Below are positions 19,567 to 27,759 of a stretch of 64,000 nt of DNA, piece after piece. The position numbers and the translations under genes are program-made. Under the pieces are notes generated by a model. That model saw only the letters and a program-made list of their open reading frames with translations. It made no database searches and was not told the DNA's origin. Location: the NCBI GenBank assembly GCA_958296195.1, contig OY282455.1, positions 1,364,001 through 1,428,000 of the forward strand, in the 5' to 3' direction. Source of the DNA: an uncultured Pseudomonadales bacterium. Its GTDB lineage: Bacteria; Pseudomonadota; Gammaproteobacteria; Pseudomonadales; Azotimanducaceae. How positions within the stretch are numbered: the stretch's first letter is position 1; each line of letters begins with the position of its first letter.

Positions 19567-20892
19567 ATGCGACATCTCTTCACCAATCGTCCCGTCTTTG
19601 CTTGGGCGCTTTACGACTGGGCGAACTCCGTGTTCGCCACCACCGTTATGGCCGGGTTCTTTCCCGTGTTTTTCAAGCAGTACTGGAGCGTCGGGGCGGA
19701 TGCGGTGGTCAGCACGGCGCGGCTGGGGTTCGCCAACTCTCTGGGCAGCGCCTTCCTGCTGCTTGCCGCGCCCGTGCTTGGCGCAATCGCCGATGGCAGC
19801 GGCGCCCGCAAGCGGTTTCTCGGCGCGTTCACCCTGCTGGGCGTGGTCATGGCGGCGGGGCTGTGGTTCGTCGGGGAGGGGGACTGGGCCACGGCCTCCT
19901 TGGTGTACGTTCTGGCCGCGGCGGGGTTCTCCGGGGCCATCGTCTTCTATGACGCGCTGATCGTATCCGTCAGTGCGCCGGACAAATACGACGAGGTGTC
20001 GGCCTTCGGCTTTTCCCTCGGCTACATTGGCGGCGGGTTGCTGTTTGCGCTGAACGTGGCGATGACGCTCTGGCCGGAGGCGTTCGGCCTGTCCGGGTCG
20101 GCGGAGGCGGTGCGCCTTTCCTTCGTCACCGTGGCGGTCTGGTGGCTTGCCTTCTCCATTCCGCTGTTCCGTTTGGTGCCGGAGCCACCGAGCCTAGGCG
20201 CCGCAGCCATGTCAAACGCCGCGGCACGGTGCTCCGCGGAAGCCGGCGGGCGGCACGTCAAGAGTGCTGGCGCGGCCATGTTGGGCACCGTCGTTGGGCT
20301 GCGCTCCCTAGTGCAGACCATACGGGACTACCGCGCCCATCGCATGGCCGGCCTGTTCCTGCTGGCCTACTTCTTCTATATCGACGGCGTCCACACCATC
20401 ATGCGCATGGCGGTGGACTACGGCCTGTCCCTCGGCCTGCCCTCCGAAAGCCTCATCATCGCCCTGCTCATCACGCAGTTCGTGGGCTTTCCCGCCGCCC
20501 TCGCATTCGGCATGGCGGCCAACCGCTTCGGCCCGAAGCCCGTGCTCTACTTCGGTGTGGCGATCTATGTCGGCGTCACCGTTTACGCCTACTTTCTGTC
20601 CTCAGCATTGGAGTTCTACATCCTAGCCGCAGTGGTGGGGTTGGTGCAGGGCGGCGTGCAGGCCATCTCCCGCTCCCTTTACGCACGCTTCGTGCCCCCC
20701 GCCCAAAGCGGCGAGTTCTTCGGTTTTTTCAATATGCTGGGCCGCTTCGCCGCCATCATCGGCCCCTCCTTGGTGGCGATCACCGGTCTGCTCACGGGCA
20801 GCTCGCGGCTGGGGATTCTGTCCGTGGCGGTGGTGTTGATTATCGGGATGGTGCTGCTGGGCTTTGTGCGCGAGCAGGAGAGTGGGCGGTGA
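19567..20892 (+). CDS. MFS transporter, UMF1/Atg22-like
   Basis: 441 residues from ATG 19567 with about twelve transmembrane segments. The opening FAWALYDWANSVFATTVMAGFFPVFF and the SAPDKYDEVSAFGFSLGYIGGG block are hallmarks of the UMF1/Atg22-like branch of the major facilitator superfamily, named after the yeast vacuolar amino-acid effluxer. The bacterial substrate is unknown. A TTG at 19546 would add seven residues. It faces the AAA/DUF4143 gene convergently. Confidence 0.88.
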   Translation: MRHLFTNRPVFAWALYDWANSVFATTVMAGFFPVFFKQYWSVGADAVVSTARLGFANSLGSAFLLLAAPVLGAIADGSGARKRFLGAFTLLGVVMAAGLWFVGEGDWATASLVYVLAAAGFSGAIVFYDALIVSVSAPDKYDEVSAFGFSLGYIGGGLLFALNVAMTLWPEAFGLSGSAEAVRLSFVTVAVWWLAFSIPLFRLVPEPPSLGAAAMSNAAARCSAEAGGRHVKSAGAAMLGTVVGLRSLVQTIRDYRAHRMAGLFLLAYFFYIDGVHTIMRMAVDYGLSLGLPSESLIIALLITQFVGFPAALAFGMAANRFGPKPVLYFGVAIYVGVTVYAYFLSSALEFYILAAVVGLVQGGVQAISRSLYARFVPPAQSGEFFGFFNMLGRFAAIIGPSLVAITGLLTGSSRLGILSVAVVLIIGMVLLGFVREQESGR

Positions 20893-20981
20893 ATTTGCGC
20901 ACTTCCATCCTTGGTTCCTTTTTGAACCGAAAGCAGCGGCTTACTCCTCAAGCGGGTTCTTACGCTGCTCCGGGAGCGTCC

Positions 20982-22229
20982 TCAACGCTCCCACAACGCA
21001 CTCAGAGGCACGGCGAGCATTCGCTTGTCGGGCAACGGCAGCGAGTCCGTGCCGGCGTGTAGCAGGATGCCTTGCTGAAAGTCCTTGCCGCAAATCCTAG
21101 CGAGGCGGGCTAGCCCCTTGTCGTCGCTTGGTGCGGGAGACATCGCAGACTTGACTTCAATGCCCCAGACCTTGTTGGCCTTGGTTATCACCAGATCCAC
21201 TTCCATTTGGTCCTTGTCCCGGTAGTGCCAGAAGCGGAGATCGGGATCCGTCCAAGCGGCTTGGGCGATGAGTTGCTGAACCACGAAGGACTCCAGAAGG
21301 AAACCCATGCGGTGCCGGGTGTGCAACCAGTCATCGACGTTCAGGCCAGCCAAGGTTGCCGCTAGGCCCGTGTCCAGCAAATGCACCTTCGGGGACTTGA
21401 TGAGGCGCTTGGCCGCGTTGCGATGCCACGGCCGCAGCCGGCTCACCAGGAACAGCCTTTCAAGCACGGCGAGGTAGCGCTCCACGGACTCGCGGTGCAG
21501 GCCCAGTTCATTGGCCAGTACACTAACGCTGAGCAAGCGACCGCTGCGCAGGGCAAGCAACTCCAACAGTCTTGCCACTTGGTCGGCGTCCTTGATTTGC
21601 GCCACGTCCACCACATCGCGCTCGATGATGCTGCGCAAATACTGTCGATGCCACTGCCGGGCGCGAGCCGGCGAGCGCGTCAGCGGTTCGGGATAACCGC
21701 CGGCCACCAGTCGTTCCGGCAACGTTGGTCCGGCCTTGCTTTGCCTCGCCGCCATCTGCGGCCTAAGGGCCCCGGCCAACAGGGCCGCGACGAATTGGCC
21801 GGGGTTGCGCTCCTTCTCCGCTTCCGTTAACGGATGCAGTTGGGCGATTTCCATGCGTCCGGCCAAGGATTCGGTGACGCTCGGCAGCAGCAGGAGATTG
21901 GCCGAACCGGTGAGAAGAAAGCGTCCTGGCCGGCGGTCCCGATCCACTGCGAGCTTGATGGCGGGCAGCAAGCCCGGCACACGCTGAACCTCGTCCAAGG
22001 TCACCTCACCCGGCAGGCTTGCAACAAAGCCGGTGGGGTCCGAGGCCGCCGTTCGCTGGTAGCCGGAGTCGTCAAAGCTGAAGAAAGCTCGGTCCGGAGC
22101 GAGTTGCTGGGCCAGCGTCGTCTTGCCGCTCTGCCGGGGGCCGAGCAGGCAGACCACCGGCGTGTCCGCCAAAGCCGTCTTGATCACCGGCGCCAAGCGG
22201 CGGGGAAACAGGTTTTCAGGCGCGTCCAT
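20982..22229 (-). CDS. AAA_14/DUF4143 ATPase
   Basis: 415 residues with the architecture of the widespread AAA_14-DUF4143 proteins. Walker A is LLGPRQSGKTTL (about 29-40), Walker B is VTLDEVQRVP, and FLLTGSANLL is the sensor. A winged-helix-like region (LANELGLHRESVERYLAVLERLF) follows. The C-terminal DUF4143 part has E...DLVI...EVKSA elements reminiscent of a PD-(D/E)XK nuclease fold (LESFVVQQL, MEVDLVI, GIEVKSA). The biological role is not established; they are common in mobile or accessory DNA. Tandem 23-bp repeats sit directly upstream of its ATG. Confidence 0.88.
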   Translation of the reverse strand: MDAPENLFPRRLAPVIKTALADTPVVCLLGPRQSGKTTLAQQLAPDRAFFSFDDSGYQRTAASDPTGFVASLPGEVTLDEVQRVPGLLPAIKLAVDRDRRPGRFLLTGSANLLLLPSVTESLAGRMEIAQLHPLTEAEKERNPGQFVAALLAGALRPQMAARQSKAGPTLPERLVAGGYPEPLTRSPARARQWHRQYLRSIIERDVVDVAQIKDADQVARLLELLALRSGRLLSVSVLANELGLHRESVERYLAVLERLFLVSRLRPWHRNAAKRLIKSPKVHLLDTGLAATLAGLNVDDWLHTRHRMGFLLESFVVQQLIAQAAWTDPDLRFWHYRDKDQMEVDLVITKANKVWGIEVKSAMSPAPSDDKGLARLARICGKDFQQGILLHAGTDSLPLPDKRMLAVPLSALWER

Positions 22230-22243
22230 TTGCCGCTTAGCGT

Positions 22244-22306
22244 AGCGTCCAATTTACGGTTAGGCAAGCGTCCAATTTACGGTTAGGCAAGCGTCCAATT
22301 TACGGT
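22244..22306. repeat. 23-bp direct repeat, 2.7 copies, upstream of the AAA_14/DUF4143 gene
   Basis: The unit AGCGTCCAATTTACGGTTAGGCA occurs at 22244-22266 and 22267-22289 without a mismatch, and its first 17 bases again at 22290-22306. The array lies 15 to 77 bases upstream of the ATPase start codon on the minus strand. Such iterated sites in a promoter are typical of operator arrays, so autoregulation is a reasonable guess. Confidence 0.7.
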
Positions 22307-22487
22307 CGGGTGCCTCGCGCATCCCATCAAAGCACATGCGGGTTGGCTTTTCGGCTGCGCATCAGGGCTGTTGGCGGGCTGTCGAATCGGTTGGCGACAG
22401 GCGGGCAGCCTCCTGGTTGCGTCGGTTTTGGTTTCGGGTTTAACTGCGGTCGGTGTTCTGGGCTAATTTGCAGCGAAGGAGCGGAGC

Positions 22488-22622
22488 GTGACGGAGCAAC
22501 AGCTATTGCTGATAACGGAGGTCGTGGAGTGGATCGTGGTGGGCGGCCTCGTTGCGCTGGCGGTGTACGGTGCCGTGCAGGAGTTCATGGACAAGCGCAA
22601 GAAGGGCAAAGAAACCGCATGA
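22488..22622 (+). CDS. Small single-pass membrane protein
   Basis: A 44-residue frame starting at GTG 22488 behind GAAGGAGCG. Residues 11-28 (VVEWIVVGGLVALAVYGA) form a plausible transmembrane helix, followed by a charged lysine-rich tail (DKRKKGKE). The ribosome-binding site and topology make it a credible real gene. I do not recognise a family. It stands alone between the ATPase repeats and ygfZ. Confidence 0.45.
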   Translation: MTEQQLLLITEVVEWIVVGGLVALAVYGAVQEFMDKRKKGKETA

Positions 22623-22730
22623 GAAAGTGTACTTCGGTCCATTTGGCCGCTCGGTGCGCAAGGGCTTGGTGCGCTGTCACGCAAATCAGTATGACTGTTC
22701 GCTGCCCTTTCGCTCCCCGGCTGCGTTTAT

Positions 22731-23591
22731 TTACGCCGTAGCACACTTGTTGAATTTGGTTGCCCCGTTTGGGGCGGCGAGCGGCGGGTTGGCGCCCTCG
22801 GCGACGATGGCGAGCGCTGCCCCGGCATGGCCTTCCGCCGCTGCCGCCGCAACGCCTTGACCAGCCACCGCTACGACGACGCCGGCTCCCCGGCCATTCG
22901 CGTCTTGAACTTCAGCGCCGACCATAACTGGTGCGCCCGACCACTCGAGGCGCGTTAGGCGGCGTTTGACCTGGCCGCGGTGCTGCGCCCGGGCGACCAC
23001 TTCCTGGCCCAAGTAGCAACCCTTGGTGAAACTGACTGCGCCGAGTTCGTCAAGGGCTAGCATCTGCGGCAGGAAAGCCCCGGAGGTGGCCGCCTCCAGC
23101 CAGACTTCGCGGCGGTCGATGGCGGCTTGGCGCCACTCGTCAAGGGGCAGCGGCGGAGCGTTTTCAAGGAGGTTTGCCGACTTGCCGAAGCCGGAAGCGG
23201 GACCGTCGCTAGGCTCCAGGATCAGCACCTGCCGTTCGTCATCGAGATTCAAGGCCGGGAAACCAAGGTTCAGGCCGATGGCGCCGATGACGCCGCCGCC
23301 CATAACGGCGGCGCGGGTTTTCGAGAACGCTAGGTAAGGCCGCAGGAAGTCCAGCGCAACGGCGCACAGCGTTTGGTGCAGCAACAGCATGATGCGCTGC
23401 TCCTGCCGCCAAGCGTAGCCGGTCAGCACCGCCCGTCCCTTGATGTTGCACATGGCGGTGAGGGCCGGCGTTGCGTCCAAGGCGTTCGCGTCCGTGGTTA
23501 GGTAGCCCTGCAGAAACGCCGCCGAATCTTGGCCGTCGAAGCACAGCAGCCCAAGGTCATGCAGTTGCAGGGCACCCTTAGCGTCAGCCAT
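22731..23591 (-). CDS. ygfZ: Folate-binding protein YgfZ
   Basis: 286 residues of the YgfZ family, a GcvT-like tetrahydrofolate-binding protein needed for activity or repair of certain Fe-S enzymes such as MiaB. The signature KGCYLGQEVVARAQHRGQVKRRL contains the essential Cys. ATG 23591 is preferred; a GTG three bases upstream is possible. It is divergent from sdhE-ygfX, reproducing the conserved ygfX-sdhE-ygfZ neighbourhood. Confidence 0.92.
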   Translation of the reverse strand: MADAKGALQLHDLGLLCFDGQDSAAFLQGYLTTDANALDATPALTAMCNIKGRAVLTGYAWRQEQRIMLLLHQTLCAVALDFLRPYLAFSKTRAAVMGGGVIGAIGLNLGFPALNLDDERQVLILEPSDGPASGFGKSANLLENAPPLPLDEWRQAAIDRREVWLEAATSGAFLPQMLALDELGAVSFTKGCYLGQEVVARAQHRGQVKRRLTRLEWSGAPVMVGAEVQDANGRGAGVVVAVAGQGVAAAAAEGHAGAALAIVAEGANPPLAAPNGATKFNKCATA

Positions 23592-23930
23592 CACGGCGTC
23601 CGCGGAGGGCGTATGTCTGCTTGGAAGTGCGGATTATGCCCATTGCCGGCTCTCTCTCTGTTGGCCCAAGATTGTTGCCTGCTTTTGCGTTGCTGTCGAG
23701 TCAGCGCATTCCCCACGAGCACGGAAGTGAGCATGGAGCTAGTGCAACTCGCCCCCTGGACAGCCCAAGGCAGTTGCCGGCAAGCTCATGAAAGGCGAAA
23801 ACACTTTGTTGTGGAAGGAGCGGGTTTGTTGCGACATGGCGGCTAACTTCGGACAATGGCGAAGTCCAGACGGGCTTGGGCGGCCAAATGGCGGGAAGGG
23901 CGCGGGCGCCCTTGCCGGCGGGGCGGCCTG

Positions 23931-24200
23931 ATGCGTCGTGGCAAGCAGCGGGAAGCTGCGCTCCAGCTTGGCCGTCTTCGGTGGCGCAGCCGCCGGGGGA
24001 TGGCGGAGGTGGAACTGCGGCTCATCCCGTTTTTTGACCACCGCTTCCGGCATCTTTCCCCAAAGGATCAGGAAGCCTACGCTCGCTTGCTGGAGGCTGA
24101 CGATTGGGAGATTCAGGACTGGCTGCAGGGCCGCTCCGAACCCGTGGCGCCGTCCTTGGCCCGCATCGTCGGCCTGATTCGACGCTTTGAGCCGGTGTGA
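23931..24200 (+). CDS. sdhE: FAD assembly factor SdhE
   Basis: 89 residues from ATG 23931. The family's RGM motif is at residues 22-24 (RWRSRRGMAEVELRL), followed by LIPFFDHRF and DQEAYARLL, the SdhE/YgfY pattern. SdhE promotes covalent FAD attachment to succinate dehydrogenase. An upstream in-frame ATG (23856) would add an arginine-rich leader not seen in the family. It precedes ygfX and the flavoprotein gene nadB. Confidence 0.88.
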   Translation: MRRGKQREAALQLGRLRWRSRRGMAEVELRLIPFFDHRFRHLSPKDQEAYARLLEADDWEIQDWLQGRSEPVAPSLARIVGLIRRFEPV

Positions 24201-24203
24201 GGC

Positions 24204-24617
24204 ATGGTTCCCTTCTTCCCTTACCCAAGGCAGGAAGTCAGTCAAACAGGCGTGGTTTGTTTGTGGGAGGGCGCATTGGCGCCCCGCCGTCTGCGTTGGC
24301 TGGCTTGGCTGCTGCAGTTTGCGGTGGCCGTCGCCGGCGGTTGGATCTGGTTCGGCAACGCCGGTGCCGCGTTGATGGCGCTCTGGGCCTACCTCTGGCG
24401 TCCTGCAGCGCAACTGCAGGTGGAGATTCGGCCGCCGGTGCGCTGGGTGCGGCTGTCTCCCTACGCCATCACTTGCTCGTGCAGCCCCGGATGGCTTGGG
24501 GGGCGAAGGGTGCGCATCTATCGGGACGAAATGGCGCCGGAAGCCTTCGCCCGCTTGCGGCGTACGCTCAAAGACGCCGGCGCTCGACAAGGGCAAGCCA
24601 TCCAGTCAAACCCGTAG
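24204..24617 (+). CDS. YgfX-like membrane protein
   Basis: 137 residues with two adjacent hydrophobic segments (about 30-65), then a soluble C-terminus ending RRVRIYRDEMAPEAFARLRRTL. The latter resembles the YgfX end (W/YRD...FRRLRR.L). E. coli YgfX (CptA) is a small membrane protein encoded with SdhE. Sequence similarity is weak, so the call relies partly on the sdhE-ygfX-nadB order known in Pseudomonas. It starts three bases after the sdhE stop. Confidence 0.68.
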   Translation: MVPFFPYPRQEVSQTGVVCLWEGALAPRRLRWLAWLLQFAVAVAGGWIWFGNAGAALMALWAYLWRPAAQLQVEIRPPVRWVRLSPYAITCSCSPGWLGGRRVRIYRDEMAPEAFARLRRTLKDAGARQGQAIQSNP

Positions 24618-24671
24618 CTTGCGCCCCGTAGCGTCAGCAGCCGGAAAAAGCCTGTTTTTCACGGCGCCGGC

Positions 24672-26306
24672 TCAGTGCGCCGCCGACCGCTCCAAGTAGG
24701 GGCGCATCAAGTCCAGATGCTCCACCGAACCGGGAAAGAGAATGGTGTCCTTGGCCAGCTCCGCCGCTTCGGGTTGGTCCAAGTTGAAGTGCAGGCCCCG
24801 GCTCTCGCGGCGCAGCAGGGCGGAGCGGATGATGAGGTCGGCCACCTCTATGAGGTTGCGCAGTTCGATCAGATCGTTGCCCACCCGGTAGTGGCTGTAG
24901 TATTCGTGAACTTCCTGCTTGAGCAACTGCACTCGGTGCATGGCCCGCTGCAGGCGCTTGTCGGTGCGCACGATGCCCACATAGTCCCACATGAAGCGGC
25001 GCAGCTCCTCCCAGTTGTGGGCGATCACCACGTCCTCGTCGGAATCCGTGACCTGGCTTTCATCCCAGTGGGGCGCCTGCAATTGCTGATGGGGTTTGTC
25101 AAGCTGGGCGCGAATCGCCTCCGCCGCCACATCGGCGAAGACTAGGCATTCGAGCAGGGAGTTGCTGGCCAAGCGATTGGCGCCGTGCAGGCCGGTGCAA
25201 CTGACCTCGCCAATGGCGTACAGGCCGGGGATGTCTGTGCAGCCGTTCTGGTCCACGACCACGCCGCCGCAGGTGTAGTGCGCGGCCGGCACCACTGGAA
25301 TGGGCTGGCTGGCCAGGTCGAAGCCCAGATCCCGGCAGCGCCGGGCGATGGTGGGGAAGCGTTCCTCAATGAAGCCCTTGGGCCGGTGGCTGATGTCGAG
25401 ATAAACGTTGTCCAGCCCCAACCGCTTCATTTCGTGGTCGATGGCGCGGGCCACGATGTCCCGGGGCGCCAGTTCCGCTCTAGGGTCAAACTTGGGCATG
25501 AAGCGGTTGCCGTCGTCCAAGGTGAGCACGCCGCCCTCGCCGCGCACCGCCTCGGAAATCAGGAAGGACTTGGCCTGTGGGTGGTACAGGCAGGTGGGAT
25601 GAAACTGGATGAACTCCATGTTGGCGATGCGGCAGCCGGCCCGCCAAGCCATGGCGATGCCGTCGCCGGTGGAGCCGTCCGGGTTGCTGGTGTAGAGATA
25701 GACCTTGCTGGCGCCGCCAGTGGCGAGAATGACGAAGCGGGCTTGGAAAACCTCCACATGGCCGGTGCTGCGGTTCAGCACATAGGCGCCGGCGCAGCGG
25801 TTGCCGTGCCGCCCCAGCTTGCTCAGGTTGATGAGGTCGATGGCGATGCGGTCGTTGAAGATCTCTATTTGCGGATGGTCCAACGCTTTCTGGGTCAACT
25901 TGGCGACCACCGCCTTGCCGGTGGCGTCCGCCACATGCAGGATGCGGCGAAAGGAATGGCCGCCCTCTTGGGTGAGGTCGAATTCGTTGCCAACGCTGTC
26001 AAAGACGACGCCGCGGCGGTCTAGCTGCGCGATGGCCCGGCGCGCTCTGGATACGGTGAAATTGACGATCTCTTCGTCGCAGAGCCCGGCCCCGGCGGCG
26101 ATGGTGTCCTTGGCGTGGGCGTCAATGCTGTCGTCCGGGTCCGTCACCGCAGCCACCCCGCCTTGCGCCCATTGGGAGGAACTGGCTTCGACGCGGTCCT
26201 TGCACAGCAAGGTCACGCGGGCGTGCGGCGCCAAATTCAGGGCCGCCGACAGCCCCGCGGCGCCCCCGCCGATGATGAGCACGTCCGTGGCGAAACGCTG
26301 AGTCAT
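24672..26306 (-). CDS. nadB: L-aspartate oxidase
   Basis: 544-residue FAD enzyme oxidising aspartate to iminoaspartate, the first step of NAD synthesis. Features: the FAD loop IIGGGAAGLSAALNL, SSSQWAQGGVAAV, EFIQFHPTCLY, the PAAHYTCGGVVVD substrate loop and GEVSCTGLHGANRLASNSLLE. The C-terminal helical domain ends with the DLMRPYLERSAAH tail. It converges with ygfX. The nadA and nadC partners are not in the window. Confidence 0.96.
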   Translation of the reverse strand: MTQRFATDVLIIGGGAAGLSAALNLAPHARVTLLCKDRVEASSSQWAQGGVAAVTDPDDSIDAHAKDTIAAGAGLCDEEIVNFTVSRARRAIAQLDRRGVVFDSVGNEFDLTQEGGHSFRRILHVADATGKAVVAKLTQKALDHPQIEIFNDRIAIDLINLSKLGRHGNRCAGAYVLNRSTGHVEVFQARFVILATGGASKVYLYTSNPDGSTGDGIAMAWRAGCRIANMEFIQFHPTCLYHPQAKSFLISEAVRGEGGVLTLDDGNRFMPKFDPRAELAPRDIVARAIDHEMKRLGLDNVYLDISHRPKGFIEERFPTIARRCRDLGFDLASQPIPVVPAAHYTCGGVVVDQNGCTDIPGLYAIGEVSCTGLHGANRLASNSLLECLVFADVAAEAIRAQLDKPHQQLQAPHWDESQVTDSDEDVVIAHNWEELRRFMWDYVGIVRTDKRLQRAMHRVQLLKQEVHEYYSHYRVGNDLIELRNLIEVADLIIRSALLRRESRGLHFNLDQPEAAELAKDTILFPGSVEHLDLMRPYLERSAAH

Positions 26307-26503
26307 GCCGGCGCATCCTCAAGCAAGCTAACGACCAAGCCAACTTTAGCAAATACCCCGCAATCCGACAGTGCGGCGCATTCCAGCCGACGGCCCCAAA
26401 GCGCCGCGGATGCTCAATACGCCCTTCGTTTGCACAGCGGTGGTTTGGCTGTCCCGCCGGGGAGTCTGCCGACCGAAGTCGCCAACAGGAGTACACTTAA
26501 CCC

Positions 26504-27247
26504 ATGGAAAAGGCGGGTGAAAGGGCTAGCTTCGGGTTTCGCAGCGTCCCGCCGGAGGAGAAGACGCGCCTTGTGGGCGAGGTGTTCACTTCGGTGGCGC
26601 AGCGCTATGACCTGATGAACGACCTGATGTCCTTGGGGTCGCATAGGTTGATGAAGCGAATGCTGGTGGAGATGTCCGGCGCTCGTCCCGGGCACTGCCT
26701 GCTGGATCTTGCCGGCGGCACCGGGGACATCGCCCGCTTGCTGGCGCCGGTGGTGGGCGGGGCGGGGCGGGTGGTGCTGGCGGACCTCAATCCGTCCATG
26801 CTGGCCCTTGGCCGGGACAAGACCTTGGATGCCGGTTTGGCGCAAGTGCGGTGTTGCTGCCTCAAGGCGGAGGCCCTGCCCTTTGCGGAAGGGGAGTTTG
26901 ACGGCGCTGCCATCGGTTTCGGGCTGCGCAACTTCACGGACAAGCGCCGAGCGCTGGCGGAGTTGAAGCGGGTTCTCAAGCCCGGCGGCGTGTTGCTGGT
27001 TCTGGACTTCTCCAAGCCGTCCAGCCCTTGGCTGAGCGCCGCCTTCCGCGGCTTCCAAAGCGCTTGGCCGACCTTGGGCAAGCTGGTCGTTGGGGATTCT
27101 GAGAGCTACCGCTACCTCATCGAATCCATTAGCGTCCATCCGGACCAGCAGGCTCTCAAGGTGTTGTTGAGCGATGCCGCCTTCGCCGCCGTGGAGCACC
27201 ATGACCTGCTCGGCGGCATCGCCGCCATTCATCGGGCCGTAGCGTGA
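26504..27247 (+). CDS. ubiE: Ubiquinone/menaquinone C-methyltransferase UbiE
   Basis: 247-residue SAM-dependent methyltransferase acting on the quinone ring. It has the family opening FTSVAQRYDLMNDLMSLG, the SAM loop LLDLAGGTGDIA, GFGLRNFTDK and the VLKPGGVLLVLDFSKP post-motif. It leads ubiE-ubiJ-ubiB-hisE-tatABC. Its stop overlaps the GTG start of ubiJ, so translation is coupled. Confidence 0.96.
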   Translation: MEKAGERASFGFRSVPPEEKTRLVGEVFTSVAQRYDLMNDLMSLGSHRLMKRMLVEMSGARPGHCLLDLAGGTGDIARLLAPVVGGAGRVVLADLNPSMLALGRDKTLDAGLAQVRCCCLKAEALPFAEGEFDGAAIGFGLRNFTDKRRALAELKRVLKPGGVLLVLDFSKPSSPWLSAAFRGFQSAWPTLGKLVVGDSESYRYLIESISVHPDQQALKVLLSDAAFAAVEHHDLLGGIAAIHRAVA

Positions 27248-27759
27248 ACTCGGCTTTTCCTTCGTCTGAGGCAGTCGCCTCGCTGGACGCTCTGTTTGCC
27301 GACTTCGTGGAGACCTTGGCCAATGCCGCCCTTAAGCTTGACGACGCCGCGGCGGACCGTTTGACCGCACTTGAGGGGCGGCGGCTGCGGATTCTATGCA
27401 GAGCACCGGCGAAGACGGTTACGCTGGGTGTGCAGCGCCGTCGCCTTAGCGTGTCGGCGGAAGCCATCGGCGAGGCGGACGTCAGCGTTTGCGGGTCGGC
27501 GTCGGAGCTGTTCGCTTGGGCGTTCGCCGGCCTTGGCAAAGCCAGCGGCCAACTGGAAATTGCTGGGGATGAGGCGCTCCTCGCAGAGTTTGCCGTCGCC
27601 CTTCGTCCCACTGGCCTGGAGGCCATCACCGCGCGGCTGCCCGACAACCTCGGCGACGATCTGTTCGGTGCGCTGGAGTTGGGCGCCGCCATGCTGGGCT
27701 CCGCCGCACAGAGCGGTGCCGAGGCGCTTAGGCGCGGCTTCGTGAAAAACGGCCCATGA
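27244..27759 (+). CDS. ubiJ: Ubiquinone biosynthesis accessory factor UbiJ
   Basis: 171 residues with an SCP2-like sterol-binding domain (about 35-115) and a predicted C-terminal helix. UbiJ, with UbiK, supports the soluble ubiquinone metabolon and binds the hydrophobic intermediates. Sequence conservation is low, as usual for UbiJ. The call is secured by its place between ubiE and ubiB with 4-base overlaps on both sides (GTGA and ATGA junctions). Confidence 0.88.
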   Translation: MNSAFPSSEAVASLDALFADFVETLANAALKLDDAAADRLTALEGRRLRILCRAPAKTVTLGVQRRRLSVSAEAIGEADVSVCGSASELFAWAFAGLGKASGQLEIAGDEALLAEFAVALRPTGLEAITARLPDNLGDDLFGALELGAAMLGSAAQSGAEALRRGFVKNGP

